From Arion vulgaris (lineage: Eukaryota; Mollusca; Gastropoda; Stylommatophora; Arionidae): a stretch of DNA of 64,000 nucleotides. Position 1 is the stretch's first letter. Every line of letters starts with the position of its first letter. Positions 52,925 to 64,000 of this stretch are shown here, piece by piece. The stretch is from the NCBI GenBank assembly GCA_020796225.1, contig CM036755.1, positions 47,562,806-47,626,805 of the forward strand, written 5' to 3'. Made by a program: the position numbers and the translations under genes. Below the pieces are notes generated by a model. The model worked only from the letters and a program-made list of their open reading frames with translations, was not told the origin of the DNA and ran no database searches.

Positions 52925-53148
52925 AAAGCCGAAGGATTGACATCATTGCATCGTGTTTTACTTCATATAGCTTGGTTTCTCTCCACAGAAATGGCACGCC
53001 ACCAAAGCACGAACTCCGTAGCTCCAGGAACAATCCTAGGGTATCTTGGGGAAAATACACTCGTGAACAGAACGGCACGGTCTAGATTCGAAACCTTGAC
53101 CTTCGGTACGCAAGGCAAAGGTTTAACCACTTAACCACAAAGACCTCC
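52925..53148 (-). repeat. SINE-C copy with tRNA-like head
   Basis: The reverse complement starts GGAGGTCTTTGTGGTTAAGT, GGTTAAACC (box A region), later CAAGGTTTCGAATCTAGACC (box B). The body is shared with 1170 and 61685 (ACGGAGTTCGTGCTTTG). It was probably derived from a tRNA with a GTGGTTAAGT-type D-arm. Confidence 0.85.
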
Positions 53149-53389
53149 AAATAATAATAATGCTTTCCAAGTTTGTAGCAGAGGCCTTGTCTTATATCAT
53201 CTTGTTCTTCGTACACTATTGCGTTGTCCGGGGAGAGTATTGGGTGTATGGGACAGCAGTCAAATGAGCGTTGTAGATAGAGATGTACATGGACTCTGCT
53301 GCTCCATCAGTCCAGCCCATGCATAACCGTCATTTCCGGTGTTTCCGTTTATTTCCTTTTCGGTGTATGGTGTAGATCTCGATGTTGTT

Positions 53390-53790
53390 TAAACGGTCAG
53401 CGTATGTCTGAAAGCTGTTTCGGTGGATGGCGTAGGTCTCAATGCTGTGTCGGTGGTTGACATAGGTCTGAATGCTGTTTCATTGGTTGATATAGGTCTC
53501 AATGCTGTGTCGGTGGTTAACATAGGTCTGAGTGCTGTTTCGGTGGTTGATATAGGTCTCAATGCTGTGTCGGTGGTTGACATAGGTCTCAATGCTGTGT
53601 CGGTGGTTGACATAGGTCTGAGTGCTGTTTCGGTGGTTGACATAGGTCTCAATGCTGTGTCGGTGGTTGACATAGGTCTGAATGCTGTGTCGGTGGTTGA
53701 CATAGGTATGAATGCTGTTTCGGTGGTTGACATAGGTCTCAATGCTGCTTCGAAGCTTGACGAAGGTCTCAATGCTGTTTCGACGGTTGG
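53390..53790. repeat. Minisatellite, 30 bp x about 13
   Basis: The unit is GTGTCGGTGGTTGACATAGG plus TCTCAATGCT. Both strands stay open (10 codons per unit), giving ORFs of 137 and 127 codons that are not credible genes. Subtypes (GTCTC/GTCTG, TGT/TTT) alternate irregularly. Confidence 0.95.
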
Positions 53791-53799
53791 CGTAGAACC

Positions 53800-54520
53800 G
53801 CTTTCCTGTAGTGGTTACTGTGACATTTCCAACTGAGTAATCACAGTTAGCAATACATTCTCAGTCCATATGTTTAGACATCAAAAACGATTGACTTCTG
53901 CGGGAATGTATACACAACACAAATATTTTTTTTAAAATTGCCTATGGTAAATAATTCAACAACAGAGATTGTAACAGCTGCAACTTACTGACAACTTGCA
54001 ATTTTGTAACTAAATGTACTTTTAGGATTGAGTGTTGCATCAATCGTAACATTTCTTGCACAATGTCACACAATTTTATTTTATTTGTTTTCTAAACACA
54101 ACATTAAACAAGTTATTTAGTTATAGTTTTACAATATGTCCTCTATTTTTTCTCCGTGATACATTTTGACATTCAAATCTTTTGATTCGTAGTTTTAAAA
54201 GTGCGTTTGCGTATTGTTCCATTTTTGTATAAACCACTCTTGTCGCAACGGTTCGAAGAATTTCTTCAAATCGTTTAATTACTGTTCTTCAAGTTTATTC
54301 TAAACGCATATTAAACAATTTTGATTCTGTGTTAGCTATATTATTAGATCTAGTTTATAATTTCAACGTTTGTCTCTGGTTTTGTGTGTGCAATTATCGT
54401 ACGTGTGTATGCATGCAGTTAAGAGACAGAACACTGCATTGACGTAAAGAAACTAGGTCACTATAATATCAACAGTTGTCAAGTCTTGAGTCAACGTAAT
54501 ATAAGACTGTCAATATATAA
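53800..54520. other. Unassigned AT-rich sequence
   Basis: About 700 bp without tandem repeats, LINE words or SINE words. No ORF above 60 codons. It is one of the few apparently single-copy stretches. Confidence 0.5.
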
Positions 54521-54524
54521 TTCT

Positions 54525-54860
54525 CCTTCTTCTTCTGCAATCAACTTTTGCTATGCGACTACTTCAGTTTGTGTCATAAACAGGGCGGTGTGTTTGAGGT
54601 TTGCGCCGGTCCCCCATAGATTATTCTGAAGGGTTGTTTCTGTTGCACAGATTTCCACTCACACGCTGCTCAGACTGGGGCAGTGTTGGAAGATGTGCTC
54701 TGGGGACTGCTTTGGTGTTCCACATGTGCAGACAGCCGAGTCCCTGAAACCCATTCTATGGAGGTATGCTCTGAGAATTGTACAGGCTTCAAACCTGAAG
54801 TCCCAGTATATGTAAAGCCACATTCCGTGTATATTCATCATCATCACTTTATTCACAATC
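54525..54860 (-). pseudogene. LINE C-terminal zinc-knuckle region (antisense)
   Basis: The minus strand reads DFRFEACTILRAYLHRMGFR, DSAVCTCGTPKQSPEHIFQH, CPSLSSV, then WGTGANLKHTALFMTQTEVV. The C-x-C-x(8)-H-x(4)-C pattern after an L-HRxG-xxS segment is the region after the RNase H domain in related LINEs. One stop interrupts it. Confidence 0.8.
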
Positions 54861-54869
54861 GAAAATTGG

Positions 54870-55420
54870 GACGTATCCTTTACATGACGTTGCCATCAAC
54901 CACAGTAAACGAGTCCTTGATTTTTCTAGGCACCACTTATACGTTCAGTAGTTTGTCATTGCTTTCTTGTAATTATTATGTTCCTCTCGTAAGAAGTAGT
55001 AGTATGTCTCTTACGAAACCTCGTTTTCGTCACAGCCCGCCTGAAAAACTGTCTCTAGCGAGTTCTCATACCTCCTCCGGCGTCATATTCAAGGTTTTTG
55101 TTTTGATGTCATGCAGCATTGTACTCCAGGAACAATGCTTTCCATTACCGCTCTCTCCAAACCACTGTGACGTTTAACGTGACCAAAATATTTCATCTTC
55201 CGGGACATGATGTTATTTATGAACCAATACTCCTTAATATGCAGGTCTTGTAGGATGTCTTTGTTTTTCTCTTCTCTGTCCAGGATGTTCTAAGAACTTT
55301 CCTGTAGAACCTTGTTTCAAAAGCTTCAAAAAGCGATTGACATCCATACGTTGCCGCAGGGAATATGCATGTTCTCAGAAATCTTACTTTTGTTTCTTTG
55401 CTTGTATCATGTCATAATTT
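54870..55420 (-). pseudogene. LINE ORF2 C-terminal fragment (antisense)
   Basis: The minus strand contains AFETRFYRKVLRTSWTEKRK, IKNILVTLNVTVVWRERS-like words, and TPEEVRELARDS. The SWTEKRxT motif and the ELARDR tail identify the post-RT block; frameshifts are frequent. Confidence 0.75.
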
Positions 55421-55589
55421 CTTTATGCTGACCACCTTCTAGAAAGCCATGGCTAGTCTTCTTCTTTTCATGCAATCTCCATTGTTGTTAATTATAGAGC
55501 TCATTTATTCCAAATCTGTCACCTTCTCAATGTCTTCATTATTGATGGTCATTTTGGGCTGAGATTTTGCTTCCTGTGTGCATTTTTTT

Positions 55590-55740
55590 CCAGAGACCTC
55601 CGGGAGTGTTGTCTGAGTTCGTGGTTTGCGCAATACTCTCGGCATGTGGTTTGTGCAATACTCTCGGCATGTGGCTTGTCATTCTACGGAGATGAACCAA
55701 ACCATTTGGGATTAAACCTTGTGCAGTGATGTTATTCCTT
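55590..55740 (+). repeat. SINE-C fragment with 33-bp internal duplication
   Basis: GTGGTTTGCGCAATACTCTC and GTGGTTTGTGCAATACTCTC follow each other, then GTGGCTTGTCATTCTACGGA, AACCTTGTGCAGTGATG. It matches 61760-61890 (CTCGGCAGGTGGCGTGTCAT) apart from the duplication. Confidence 0.65.
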
Positions 55741-55771
55741 CTCCTTTAGTTCTTTAGTTTAGATAACTTGT

Positions 55772-58700
55772 TAGATAAGAACGATAAGAACTAGTCCGCG
55801 AGATAAGAACGATAAGAACTAGTCCGCGAGATAAGAACTAGTCCGCGAGATAAGAACTAGTCCGCGAGATAAGAACGATAGTAAAAAACTAGTCCTCGAG
55901 ATAAGAACGATAGTAAAGAACTAGTCCACGAGATAAGAACGATAGTAAAGAACTAGTCTGTGAGATAAGAACGATAGTAAAGAATTAGTCTGTGAGATAA
56001 GAACGATAGTAAAGAACTAGTCCTCGAGATAAGAACGATAGTAAAGAACTAGTCCACGAGATAAGAACGATAGTAAAGAACTAGTCCACGAGATAAGAAC
56101 GATAGTAAAGAACTAGTCCACGAGATAAGAACGATAGTAAAGAACTAGTCCTCGAGATAAGAACGATAGTAAAGAATTAGTCCACGAGATAAGAACGATA
56201 GTAAAGAACTAGTCTGTGAGATTAGAACGATAGTAAAGAATTAGTCTGTGAGATAAAAACAATAGTAAAGAATTAGTCTGTGAGATAAGAACAATAGTAA
56301 AGAATTAGTCTACGAGATAAGAACAATAGTAAAGAATGAGTCTGTGAGATAAGAACGATAGTAAAGAATGAGTCTGTGAGATAAGAACGATAGTAAAGAA
56401 TTAGTCCACGAGATAAGAACGATAGTAAAGAATGAGTCTGTGAGATAAGAACGATAGTAAAGAATTAGTCCATGAGATAAGAACGATAGTAAAGAACTAG
56501 TCCACGAGATAAGAACGATAGTAAAGAACTAGTCCTCGAGATAAGAACGATAGTAAAGAATTAGTCCACGAGATAAGAACGATAGTAAAGAATTAGTCTG
56601 TGAGATAAGAACGATAGTAAAGAATTAGTCTGTGAGATAAGAACGATAGTAAAGAATTAGTCTGTGAGATAAGAACGATAGTAAAGAACTAGTCTGTGAG
56701 ATAAGAACGATAGTAAAGAATTAGTCTGTGAGATAAGAACGATAGTAAAGAATTAGTCTGTGAGATAAGAACGATAGTAAAGAATTAGTCTGTGAGATAA
56801 GAACGATAGTAAAGAATTAGTCTGTGAGATAAGAACAATAGTAAAGAACTAGTCCGCGAGATAAGAACGATAGTAAAGAATTAGTCTGTGAGATAAGAAC
56901 GATAGTAAAGAACTAGTCCACGAGATAAGAACGATAGTAAAGAACTAGTCCACGAGATAAGAACGATAGTAAAGAACTAGTCCACGAGATAAGAACGATA
57001 GTAAAGAACTAGTCCACGAGATAAGAACGATAGTAAAGAATTAGTCCACGAGATAAGAACGATAGTAAAGAACTAGTCTGTGAGATTAGAACGATAGTAA
57101 AGAATTAGTCTGTGAGATAAAAACAATAGTAAAGAATTAGTCTGTGAGATAAGAACAATAGTAAAGAATTAGTCTACGAGATAAGAACAATAGTAAAGAA
57201 CTAGTCTGTGAGATAAGAACGATAGTAAAGAATGAGTCTGTGAGATAAGAACGATAGTAAAGAATTAGTCCACGAGATAAGAACGATAGTAAAGAACTAG
57301 TCCACGAGATAAGAACGATAGTAAAGAACTAGTCCTCGAGATAAGAACGATAGTAAAGAATTAGTCCACGAGATAAGAACGATAGTAAAGAATTAGTCTG
57401 TGAGATAAGAACGATAGTAAAGAATTAGTCTGTGAGATAAGAACGATAGTAAAGAATTAGTCTGTGAGATAAGAACGATAGTAAAGAACTAGTCTGTGAG
57501 ATAAGAACGATAGTAAAGAATTAGTCTGTGAGATAAGAACGATAGTAAAGAATTAGTCTGTGAGATAAGAACGATAGTAAAGAATTAGTCTGTGAGATAA
57601 GAACGATAGTAAAGAATTAGTCTGTGAGATAAGAACAATAGTAAAGAACTAGTCCGCGAGATAAGAACGATAGTAAAGAATTAGTCTGTGAGATAAGAAC
57701 GATAGTAAAGAACTAGTCCGCGAGATAAGAACGATAGTAAAGAATTAGTCTGTGAGATAAGAACGATAGTAAAGAATTAGTCCACGAGATAAGAACGATA
57801 GTAAAGAACTAGTCCACGAGATAAGAACGATAGTAAAGAACTAGTCCTCGAGATAAGAACGATAGTAAAGAATTAGTCCACGAGATAAGAACGATAGTAA
57901 AGAATTAGTCCACGAGATAAGAACGATAGTAAAGAACTAGTCTGTGAGATAAGAACGATAGTAAAGAACTAGTCTGTGAGATAAGAACGATAGTAAAGAA
58001 TTAGTCCACGAGATAAGAACGATAGTAAAGAATTAGTCCACGAGATAAGAACGATAGTAAAGAATTAGTCTGTGAGATAAGAACGATGGTAAAGAACTAG
58101 TCTGTGAGATAAGAACGATAGTAAAGAATTAGTCCACGAGATAAGAACGATAGTAAAGAATTAGTCCACGAGATAAGAACAATAGTAAAGAACTAGTCTG
58201 TGAGATAAGAACAATAGTAAAGAACTAGTCTGTGAGATAAGAACGATAGTAAAGAACTAGTCCACGAGATAAGAACGATAGTAAAGAACTAGTCCACGAG
58301 ATAAGAACGATAGTAAAGAATTAGTCCACGAGATAAGAACGATAGTAAAGAATTAGTCTGTGAGATAAGAACGATGGTAAAGAACTAGTCTGTGAGATAA
58401 GAACGATAGTAAAGAATTAGTCCACGAGATAAGAACGATAGTAAAGAATTAGTCCACGAGATAAGAACAATAGTAAAGAACTAGTCTGTGAGATAAGAAC
58501 AATAGTAAAGAACTAGTCTGTGAGATAAGAACGATAGTAAAGAACTAGTCCACGAGATAAGAACGATAGTAAAGAACTAGTCCTCGAGATAAGAACGATA
58601 GTAAAGAATTAGTCCACGAGATAAGAACGATAGTAAAGAACTAGTCTGTGAGATTAGAACGATAGTAAAGAATTAGTCTGTGAGATAAAAACAATAGTAA

Positions 58701-60635
58701 AGAATTAGTCTGTGAGATAAGAACAATAGTAAAGAATTAGTCTACGAGATAAGAACAATAGTAAAGAACTAGTCTGTGAGATAAGAACGATAGTAAAGAA
58801 TGAGTCTGTGAGATAAGAACGATAGTAAAGAATTAGTCCACGAGATAAGAACGATAGTAAAGAACTAGTCCACGAGATAAGAACGATAGTAAAGAACTAG
58901 TCCTCGAGATAAGAACGATAGAAAAGGAATTAGTCCACGAGATAAGAACGATAGTAAAGAATTAGTCTGGGAGATAAGAACGATAGTAAAGAATTAGTCT
59001 GTGAGATAAGAACGATAGTAAAGAATTAGTCTGTGAGATAAGAACGATAGTAAAGAACTAGTCTGTGAGATAAGAACGATAGTAAAGAATTAGTCTGTGA
59101 GATAAGAACGATAGTAAAGAATTAGTCTGTGAGATAAGAACGATAGTAAAGAATTAGTCTGTGAGATAAGAACGATAGTAAAGAATTAGTCTGTGAGATA
59201 AGAACAATAGTAAAGAACTAGTCCTCGAGATAAGAACGATAGTAAAGAATTAGTCTGTGAGATAAGAACGATAGTAAAGAACTAGTCCACGAGATAAGAA
59301 CGATAGTAAAGAACTAGTCCACGAGATAAGAACGATAGTAAAGAACTAGTCCACGAGATAAGAACGATAGTAAAGAACTAGTCCACGAGATAAGAACGAT
59401 AGTAAAGAATTAGTCCACGAGATAAGAACGATAGTAAAGAACTAGTCTGTGAGATTAGAACGATAGTAAAGAATTAGTCTGTGAGATAAAAACAATAGTA
59501 AAGAATTAGTCTGTGAGATAAGAACAATAGTAAAGAATTAGTCTACGAGATAAGAACAATAGTAAAGAACTAGTCTGTGAGATAAGAACGATAGTAAAGA
59601 ATGAGTCTGTGAGATAAGAACGATAGTAAAGAATTAGTCCACGAGATAAGAACGATAGTAAAGAACTAGTCCACGAGATAAGAACGATAGTAAAGAACTA
59701 GTCCTCGAGATAAGAACGATAGTAAAGAATTAGTCCACGAGATAAGAACGATAGTAAAGAATTAGTCTGTGAGATAAGAACGATAGTAAAGAATTAGTCT
59801 GTGAGATAAGAACGATAGTAAAGAATTAGTCTGTGAGATAAGAACGATAGTAAAGAACTAGTCTGTGAGATAAGAACGATAGTAAAGAATTAGTCTGTGA
59901 GATAAGAACGATAGTAAAGAATTAGTCTGTGAGATAAGAACGATAGTAAAGAATTAGTCTGTGAGATAAGAACGATAGTAAAGAATTAGTCTGTGAGATA
60001 AGAACAATAGTAAAGAACTAGTCCGCGAGATAAGAACGATAGTAAAGAATTAGTCTGTGAGATAAGAACGATAGTAAAGAACTAGTCCGCGAGATAAGAA
60101 CGATAGTAAAGAATTAGTCTGTGAGATAAGAACGATAGTAAAGAATTAGTCCACGAGATAAGAACGATAGTAAAGAACTAGTCCACGAGATAAGAACGAT
60201 AGTAAAGAACTAGTCCTCGAGATAAGAACGATAGTAAAGAATTAGTCCACGAGATAAGAACGATAGTAAAGAATTAGTCCACGAGATAAGAACGATAGTA
60301 AAGAACTAGTCTGTGAGATAAGAACGATAGTAAAGAACTAGTCTGTGAGATAAGAACGATAGTAAAGAATTAGTCCACGAGATAAGAACGATAGTAAAGA
60401 ATTAGTCCACGAGATAAGAACGATAGTAAAGAATTAGTCTGTGAGATAAGAACGATGGTAAAGAACTAGTCTGTGAGATAAGAACGATAGTAAAGAATTA
60501 GTCCACGAGATAAGAACGATAGTAAAGAATTAGTCCACGAGATAAGAACAATAGTAAAGAACTAGTCTGTGAGATAAGAACAATAGTAAAGAACTAGTCT
60601 GTGAGATAAGAACGATAGTAAAGAACTAGTCCACG
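55772..60635. repeat. Satellite, 32 bp x about 152, with higher-order structure
   Basis: The unit is GAGATAAGAACGATAGTAAA plus GAACTAGTCCAC. The left edge has shorter 18- and 27-bp forms lacking the GATAGTAAA part, then regular 32-mers. Subtypes differ at the C-CAC/CTC/TGT/CGC positions, at AATTAG/AACTAG/AATGAG and at rare marks (GATTAGAAC, GATGGTAAA). Rare marks recur at fixed offsets: GATTAGAAC at 56221, 57085, 58653 and 59454; GATGGTAAA at 58088 and 60457. This gives modules of about 800 bp (25 units) and a larger 2,369-bp duplication. There are no long ORFs. Each unit contains AGATAAG, which fits the GATA-factor site WGATAR. Confidence 0.97.
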
Positions 60636-60844
60636 GTTTCGGCACATATTTTTACCACAGCATTTCCTTGTATCTGTTTCATTAACAACTTATTCAATTC
60701 TCTGCTATCTGCATTAACCCATTCACTCCATCATTCTTTTTTACCTCCGGACTCACTTATTATGCATTGAATTAGCAAGTATACCAGCTTTGAGTCTTAT
60801 TAAACAATACCTCGAGCCGATTTAAACAACAAATTAAATGGTTT

Positions 60845-61680
60845 GGCCACATACGCAGATTACCAATAGACAGTGCAACTCAAAGAGCAATGCTGCTCCG
60901 ATACAATATGCAGATTACCAATAGACAGTGCAACTCAAAGAGCAATGCTGCTCCGATACAATAAGCAGATAACCAATAGGCAGTGCAACTCAAAGAGCAA
61001 TGCTGCTCCGATACAATAAGCAGATTACCAATAGGCAGTGCAACTCAAAGAGCAATGCTGCTCCGATACAATATGCAGATTACCAATAGACAGTGCAACT
61101 CAAAGAGCAATGCTGCTCCGATACAATAAGCAGATTACCAATAGACAGTACAACTCAAAGATTACCAATAGACAGTACAACTCAAATAGCAATGCTGCTC
61201 CGATACAATAAGCAGATTACCAATAGGCAGTGCAACTCAAAGAGCAATGCTGCTCCGATACAATAAGCAGATTACCAATAGACAGTACAACTCAAAGATT
61301 ACCAATAGACAGTACAACTCAAAGATTACCAATAGACAGTACAACTCAAAGATTACCAATAGGCAGTGCAACTCAAAGAGTAATGCTGCTCCGATACAAT
61401 AAGCAGATTACCAATAGACAGTACAACTCAAAGATTACCAATAGACAGTGCAACTCAAAGAGCAATGCTGCTCCGATACAATAAGCAGATTACCAATAGA
61501 CAGTGCAACTCAAAGAGCAATGCTGCTCCGATACAATAAGCAGATTACCAATAGGCAGTGCAACTCAAAGATTACCAATAGGCAGTGCAACTCAAAGATT
61601 ACCAATAGACAGTGCAACTCAAAGAGCAATGCTGCAGATTACCAATAGGCAGTGCAACTCAAAGAGTAATGCTGCTCCGA
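60845..61680. repeat. Minisatellite, 55 bp with nested 27-bp units, inside LINE-A
   Basis: The long unit is CAGATTACCAATAGACAGTG, CAACTCAAAGAGCAATGCTG, CTCCGATACAATAAG, the LINE codons for RLPIDSATQRAMLLRY. In places only ATTACCAATAGACAGTGCAA plus CTCAAAG is repeated, so deletion variants are amplified too. About 20 units of mixed length. Confidence 0.95.
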
Positions 61681-61684
61681 TACA

Positions 61685-61900
61685 AGACCTTTGCCTTGCC
61701 AGTTGAAAGTTGTGGGTTCAAATCCGGACCGCGGTCTTCTGTTCACGAGTGCTGTTTTTTCAGATACCCCTAGGATTGTTGCTGGAGCTACGGAGTTCGT
61801 GCTTTGTGCTCTCGGCAGGTGGCGTGTCATTTGTGCGGAGAGGGACCGAGCTATAAGGTAAATCCCGGTGCAATGAAGTCAATCCTATTTTTAAAAGAAA
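61685..61900 (+). repeat. SINE-C copy
   Basis: CCTTTGCCTTGCCAGTTG, box-B-like GGGTTCAAATCCGG, GGAGCTACGGAGTTCGTGCT and CCCGGTGCAATGAAGTCAAT. Sense orientation, inserted in the LINE-A copy between its CCGATACAA and AGAAATGGG words. Confidence 0.85.
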
Positions 61901-62098
61901 TGGGTACACAGCAAAATGCAGGTCACGCAAAAGATGGACCTCAGAGATAACAGAGGAGGCGAAAGACACTATCTACGAAGCGCACACAAAGGTCCGTTTT
62001 AGAAATCTCTTCTTGACCTGACGCTGTGAGACAAAACAGGATTGGAGAAAAGAAAGACCTCGAGCCGATATATCGACTCACAATAGCGAAAGGGTTAA

Positions 62099-62344
62099 TT
62101 CTTCTCATTATTGATACATTGTTGTATTTAACAACAAACACATGACGTCCATGAATAGATATTACTTGCAAATGTTTACAATCTGAATACTAACAAAATG
62201 TAAGCCGAACTGAATTCTGAATTTGTTTTTGCAATCAATATTCGTCAATATTGATCTCATCTTACCTACAAAATGGATATCTTCTCGGAAGCAGTGATGC
62301 ATGAAATATGTTTGTAGCTTATGGACAATGTCTATGCCATTTTA
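62099..62344. other. No feature recognised
   Basis: AT-rich spacer between the nested MITE and the next array. Confidence 0.5.
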
Positions 62345-62615
62345 AATTATGGGAAAACGCTCATTCCTTCTTTAACAATGGGGAAAACTCTTATTCCTTC
62401 TTTAACGATGGGGAAAACCCTTATACCTTCTTTAACGATGGGGAAAACTCTTATTCCCTTCTTTAACAATGGGGAAAACTCTAATTCTTTCTGTAACGAT
62501 GAGGAAACTTTCATTCCCTTTTCTCTATCACAATAGGAAAACTTCATCCCTTCTCTAACAATAGGGAAAACTTCATCCTTCTTTAACAATGCAAAACTCC
62601 ATCCTTTCTTAACAA
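62345..62615. repeat. Minisatellite, 30 bp x 9
   Basis: The unit is AACGATGGGGAAAACTCTTA plus TTCCTTCTTT. It grades at the right into a related 29-bp unit. Confidence 0.9.
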
Positions 62616-63365
62616 TGCAAAACTCACCCCTACTTTTCTCTTCTACAATGTCAAAACTCCCATCTCCTCTTCTACAATGTCAAAACTCCCATCTTCTCTT
62701 CTACAATGTCAAAACTCCCATCTCCTCTTCTACAATGTCAAAACTCCCATCTCCTCTTCTACAATGTCAAAACTCCCATCTCCTCTTCTACAATGTCAAA
62801 ACTCCCATCTCCTCTTCAACAATGTAAAACTCCTCTCTCTTCTACAATGCAAAACTCCCATCTCCTCTTCAACAATGTAAAACTCCCATCTCCTCTTCTA
62901 CAATGGAAAACTCCCATCTCCTTAGGCCTCATGTAAACATGATTAAGACGTCTTCCATGCAGATCCATCTTCTTATCCAATATGCCCCTTTGAAATGTTA
63001 AAATTTTCAGGCTATTTGATTCTATAATTTTACTAACTCACTTCTACTTCACAGTTGCAGTACCAATCTCCTCTTCTACAATGTCAAAACTCCCATCTCC
63101 TCTTCAACAATGTGAAAACTGCCGTCTCCTCTTCTACAATAGGAAAACTCCCATCTCCTCTTCAACAATGTGAAAACTCCCATCTCCTCTTCAACAATAG
63201 GAAAACTCCCATCTCCTATAGGCCTCTGTAGAGACATGATTAAGACGTTTGCCTGCAGATCCATCTTCTTATCCAACATGCCCCTTTGGAAATGAGTTAA
63301 TTTTTCAGGCTATTTGATTCTATAACGTTTTACTAACTGACCTACTTCAACGGTTGCAGTACCTA
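62616..63365. repeat. Minisatellite, 29 bp, in two blocks with a duplicated 150-bp spacer
   Basis: The unit is TCTACAATGTCAAAACTCCC plus ATCTCCTCT. Block 1 is 62640-62915, block 2 is 63062-63210. Each block is followed by the same non-repetitive segment (TTAAGACGT, GCAGATCCATCTTCTTATCC, CAGGCTATTTGATTCTATAA) at 62940-63060 and 63235-63360. A whole array-plus-spacer module was therefore duplicated, with a period near 295 bp. Confidence 0.92.
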
Positions 63366-63574
63366 ATTATATTTGCTGGCTACTCGGTCGGATCTTGTAC
63401 AGTAATGACGGCTTGCCTCCTTACATCATTATTCCGGTTCCGTAGCTTAATGCCGGGTAAAATGAAATTTAGAAAGGAGATTCCAGGGCGAGGGTTAATT
63501 TCCTGTTGGTAGTTGCGATTTAAATAGCTCCACGTAAGAGTTTCGTAAAAGGTTGGCTGAAATTAATATGTTAC
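63366..63574. other. No feature recognised
   Basis: Apparently non-repetitive, without an extended ORF. Confidence 0.5.
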
Positions 63575-63830
63575 TCGCCCGTGTCGTGCCAGGGCTCGCA
63601 AGGAGCAAAAACTAGTAACACTGCAACCTACAATGCATGTCGTAAGAGGCAAGTGAGGTAGGCCCTAAGGATGCTACCCTAGTAAATAAAAAAAGCTGAA
63701 ATCGGATGTGCTGGCATACTTCTATTCGCATAACTGGCGTAACGTACAATCACTCTTAGCTCAGATCACATACAAATCACACAGAGTGGTTGACATGTGG
63801 TCGATATGGAGCGTTCGAAGAAGAAGAAGA
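63575..63830 (+). repeat. SINE-A copy
   Basis: GTGCCAGGGCTCGCAAGGAG, AACACTGCAACCTACAATGC, GATGCTACCCTAGTAAATAA, GTGGTCGATATGGAGC, ending in (GAA)n. Full length in sense orientation. Confidence 0.9.
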
Positions 63831-64000
63831 CAAATTTGTTACTAAAGCAGTCTCTCATTCTACTCCAGCGGCGTAGTTGGGTCACGTCAGGCACATAGCT
63901 TGCTGGCCGCCACGGTGTTTTTTATGTTCATAGTTCATATGTACGGTTCTAACTTCACTGCAACGGGTCACCCCATAATTGCTCCGTTCCTGTGCCAACG

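Larger units (their letters stand above)
60822..62056 (+). mobile_element. LINE-A copy 5, 5'-truncated, with 13-bp target duplication
   Basis: Flanked by ACCTCGAGCCGAT at 60809-60821 and 62057-62069 (13/13). It starts AACAACAAATTAAATGG (the KKQQIKWFGH codons) and ends GGATTGGAGAAAAGAAAG. The intact left and right ends allow the insertion to be delimited. Inside, a 55-bp segment is expanded and a SINE-C is inserted. Confidence 0.88.
60718..62094. mobile_element. piggyBac-like MITE (about 129 bp) split by a LINE-A insertion
   Basis: TTAA at 60714-60717 and 62095-62098; ends CCCATTCACTCC and GCGAAAGGG. Left-arm words (TTTTTACCTCC, ATACCAGCTTTGAGT) parallel the large foldback copy at 18688. The MITE itself is only 60718-60821 plus 62070-62094; the rest is inserted LINE-A. 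Confidence 0.8.

Noticed and set aside
53389..53836. A 137-codon protein with a 10-residue repeat (VVDIGLNAVS)
   Set aside because: The 30-bp minisatellite opens frames on both strands at once; no start context, intron or domain.
55772..60635. CRISPR array
   Set aside because: The unit length (32 bp) might suggest it, but there are no unique spacers; the whole period is repeat, and the sequence is eukaryotic.

Overview
This is a eukaryotic (animal) genomic window. It is AT-rich, intron-bearing and repeat-dominated, with no prokaryotic operon features. The one real gene I recognise is a KCNQ1-type voltage-gated potassium channel on the + strand. Four 5' coding exons are visible: exon 1 ending at 30393, and exons at 41664-41754, 44443-44569 and 45507-45585. 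They encode the N-terminal end, S1, S2, S3 and the start of S4; the rest of the channel lies beyond the right edge or was not found. The last three exons are 91, 127 and 79 bp, which as I recall are the lengths of human KCNQ1 exons 2-4. The repeat content (many truncated non-LTR retrotransposons, several tRNA-derived SINE families, hAT-, mariner- and piggyBac-like MITEs) suggests a spiralian, most likely a gastropod mollusc; that placement is an inference.

Layout. 1-29 kb is upstream intergenic (or 5' intron) sequence filled with dispersed elements and tandem arrays. 29.3-30.4 kb holds a diverged 141-bp tandem duplication followed by KCNQ exon 1. Intron 1 (30394-41663, 11.3 kb) contains hAT MITEs, SINEs, LINE fragments and minisatellites. 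Introns 2 and 3 are 2.7 and 0.9 kb. From 45.6 kb to the end (intron 4 or beyond) the sequence is again repeats, dominated by a 4.9-kb satellite of 32-bp units at 55.8-60.6 kb.

About 20 kb (roughly a third, by summing my coordinates) is tandem repeat, in about 30 separate arrays with units of 20-101 bp. Almost all long ORFs in the window are translations of these arrays and are not genes. Many arrays are built from a piece of a LINE, SINE or other dispersed element, or have such an element inserted at their edge. I regard this in-situ amplification of element fragments, with examples where the unexpanded source copy is also in the window, as the most interesting theme. A second theme is a dispersed family carrying a hammerhead-like motif, one copy of which abuts a 1.4-kb array of its own internal segment and another of which forms an inverted repeat.

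Family labels used below (SINE-A to SINE-G, LINE-A and so on) are local names for sequences that recur in this window; they are not database names.
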